In this document: one piece after another, positions 5,040 through 5,040 of the stretch
Layout: every line of letters starts with the position of its first letter
Numbering within the stretch: position 1 is the first letter of the stretch
From: an uncultured Pseudomonadota bacterium
GTDB taxonomy: Bacteria > Bdellovibrionota_B > Oligoflexia > Oligoflexales > CAILAO01
NCBI GenBank assembly: GCA_903832105.1
Contig: CAILAO010000028.1
Span: forward strand, 1 to 5,040
DNA length: 5,040 nucleotides
Direction: 5' to 3'
Made by a program: the position numbers and the translations under genes
Notes under the pieces: generated by a model
Told to the model about the DNA's origin: nothing
Databases searched by the model: none
Seen by the model: the letters and a program-made list of their open reading frames with translations, nothing else

Positions 5040-5040
5040 A

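Noticed and set aside
4931..5040. CRISPR repeat or tandem array
   Set aside because: The similar blocks are inverted arms of a single palindrome, with no regularly spaced direct repeats or spacers.

Overview
The window reads as a piece of a Gram-negative bacterial chromosome of moderate, slightly AT-rich composition. Genes are tightly packed, have Shine-Dalgarno sites and use ATG or GTG starts. The gene mix is a RimO-type S12 methylthiotransferase, a duplicated-domain pterin synthase homologue, a HEAT-repeat protein and a lysine-rich tail protein. It would suit a proteobacterium in the broad sense, perhaps the former Deltaproteobacteria or Bdellovibrionota. That placement is a low-confidence guess, because no rRNA or other marker gene is present.

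Layout. Positions 1-215 are a noncoding lead with short CCAA-N3-TTGG palindromes and a perfect GTTGCC-N3-GGCAAC hairpin followed by T5. Positions 216-1054 on the + strand hold a two-gene cassette: a 105-aa DUF4258-like putative toxin, then a 168-aa putative antitoxin with an Xre/MqsA-like helix-turn-helix. The order is toxin first, as in mqsRA and higBA. Positions 1055-1154 are a convergent gap with a weak intrinsic terminator for the cassette.

Positions 4796 down to 1155 on the - strand look like one four-gene transcription unit. In order of transcription it holds a HEAT-repeat protein (4796-4038), a 153-aa coiled-coil and lysine-rich protein (3972-3511), RimO (3467-2139) and a two-domain 6-carboxytetrahydropterin synthase-like protein (2081-1155). 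Gaps are 65, 43 and 57 bases, with no obvious terminator between genes. Positions 4797-5040 hold the operon leader, with nested inverted repeats, and then a long imperfect palindrome running to the window edge.

How the genes work together. The RimO gene gives the operon a ribosome-modification theme: beta-methylthiolation of an aspartate in ribosomal protein S12. The other three genes have no assigned link to it. The pterin synthase homologue may relate to 7-deazaguanine or pterin metabolism, but no other queuosine gene is visible here. The toxin-antitoxin cassette is a separate convergent module and may be mobile or accessory.

Points most worth a second look: (i) the two PTPS domains of the QueD-like protein have lost complementary halves of the active site; (ii) the RimO frame stays open for 282 bases upstream, through the lysine-rich gene in another frame, with no ATG near the canonical start; (iii) the toxin-antitoxin pair has a palindrome upstream that could be its operator; (iv) the palindrome at the right edge has G-quadruplex potential.
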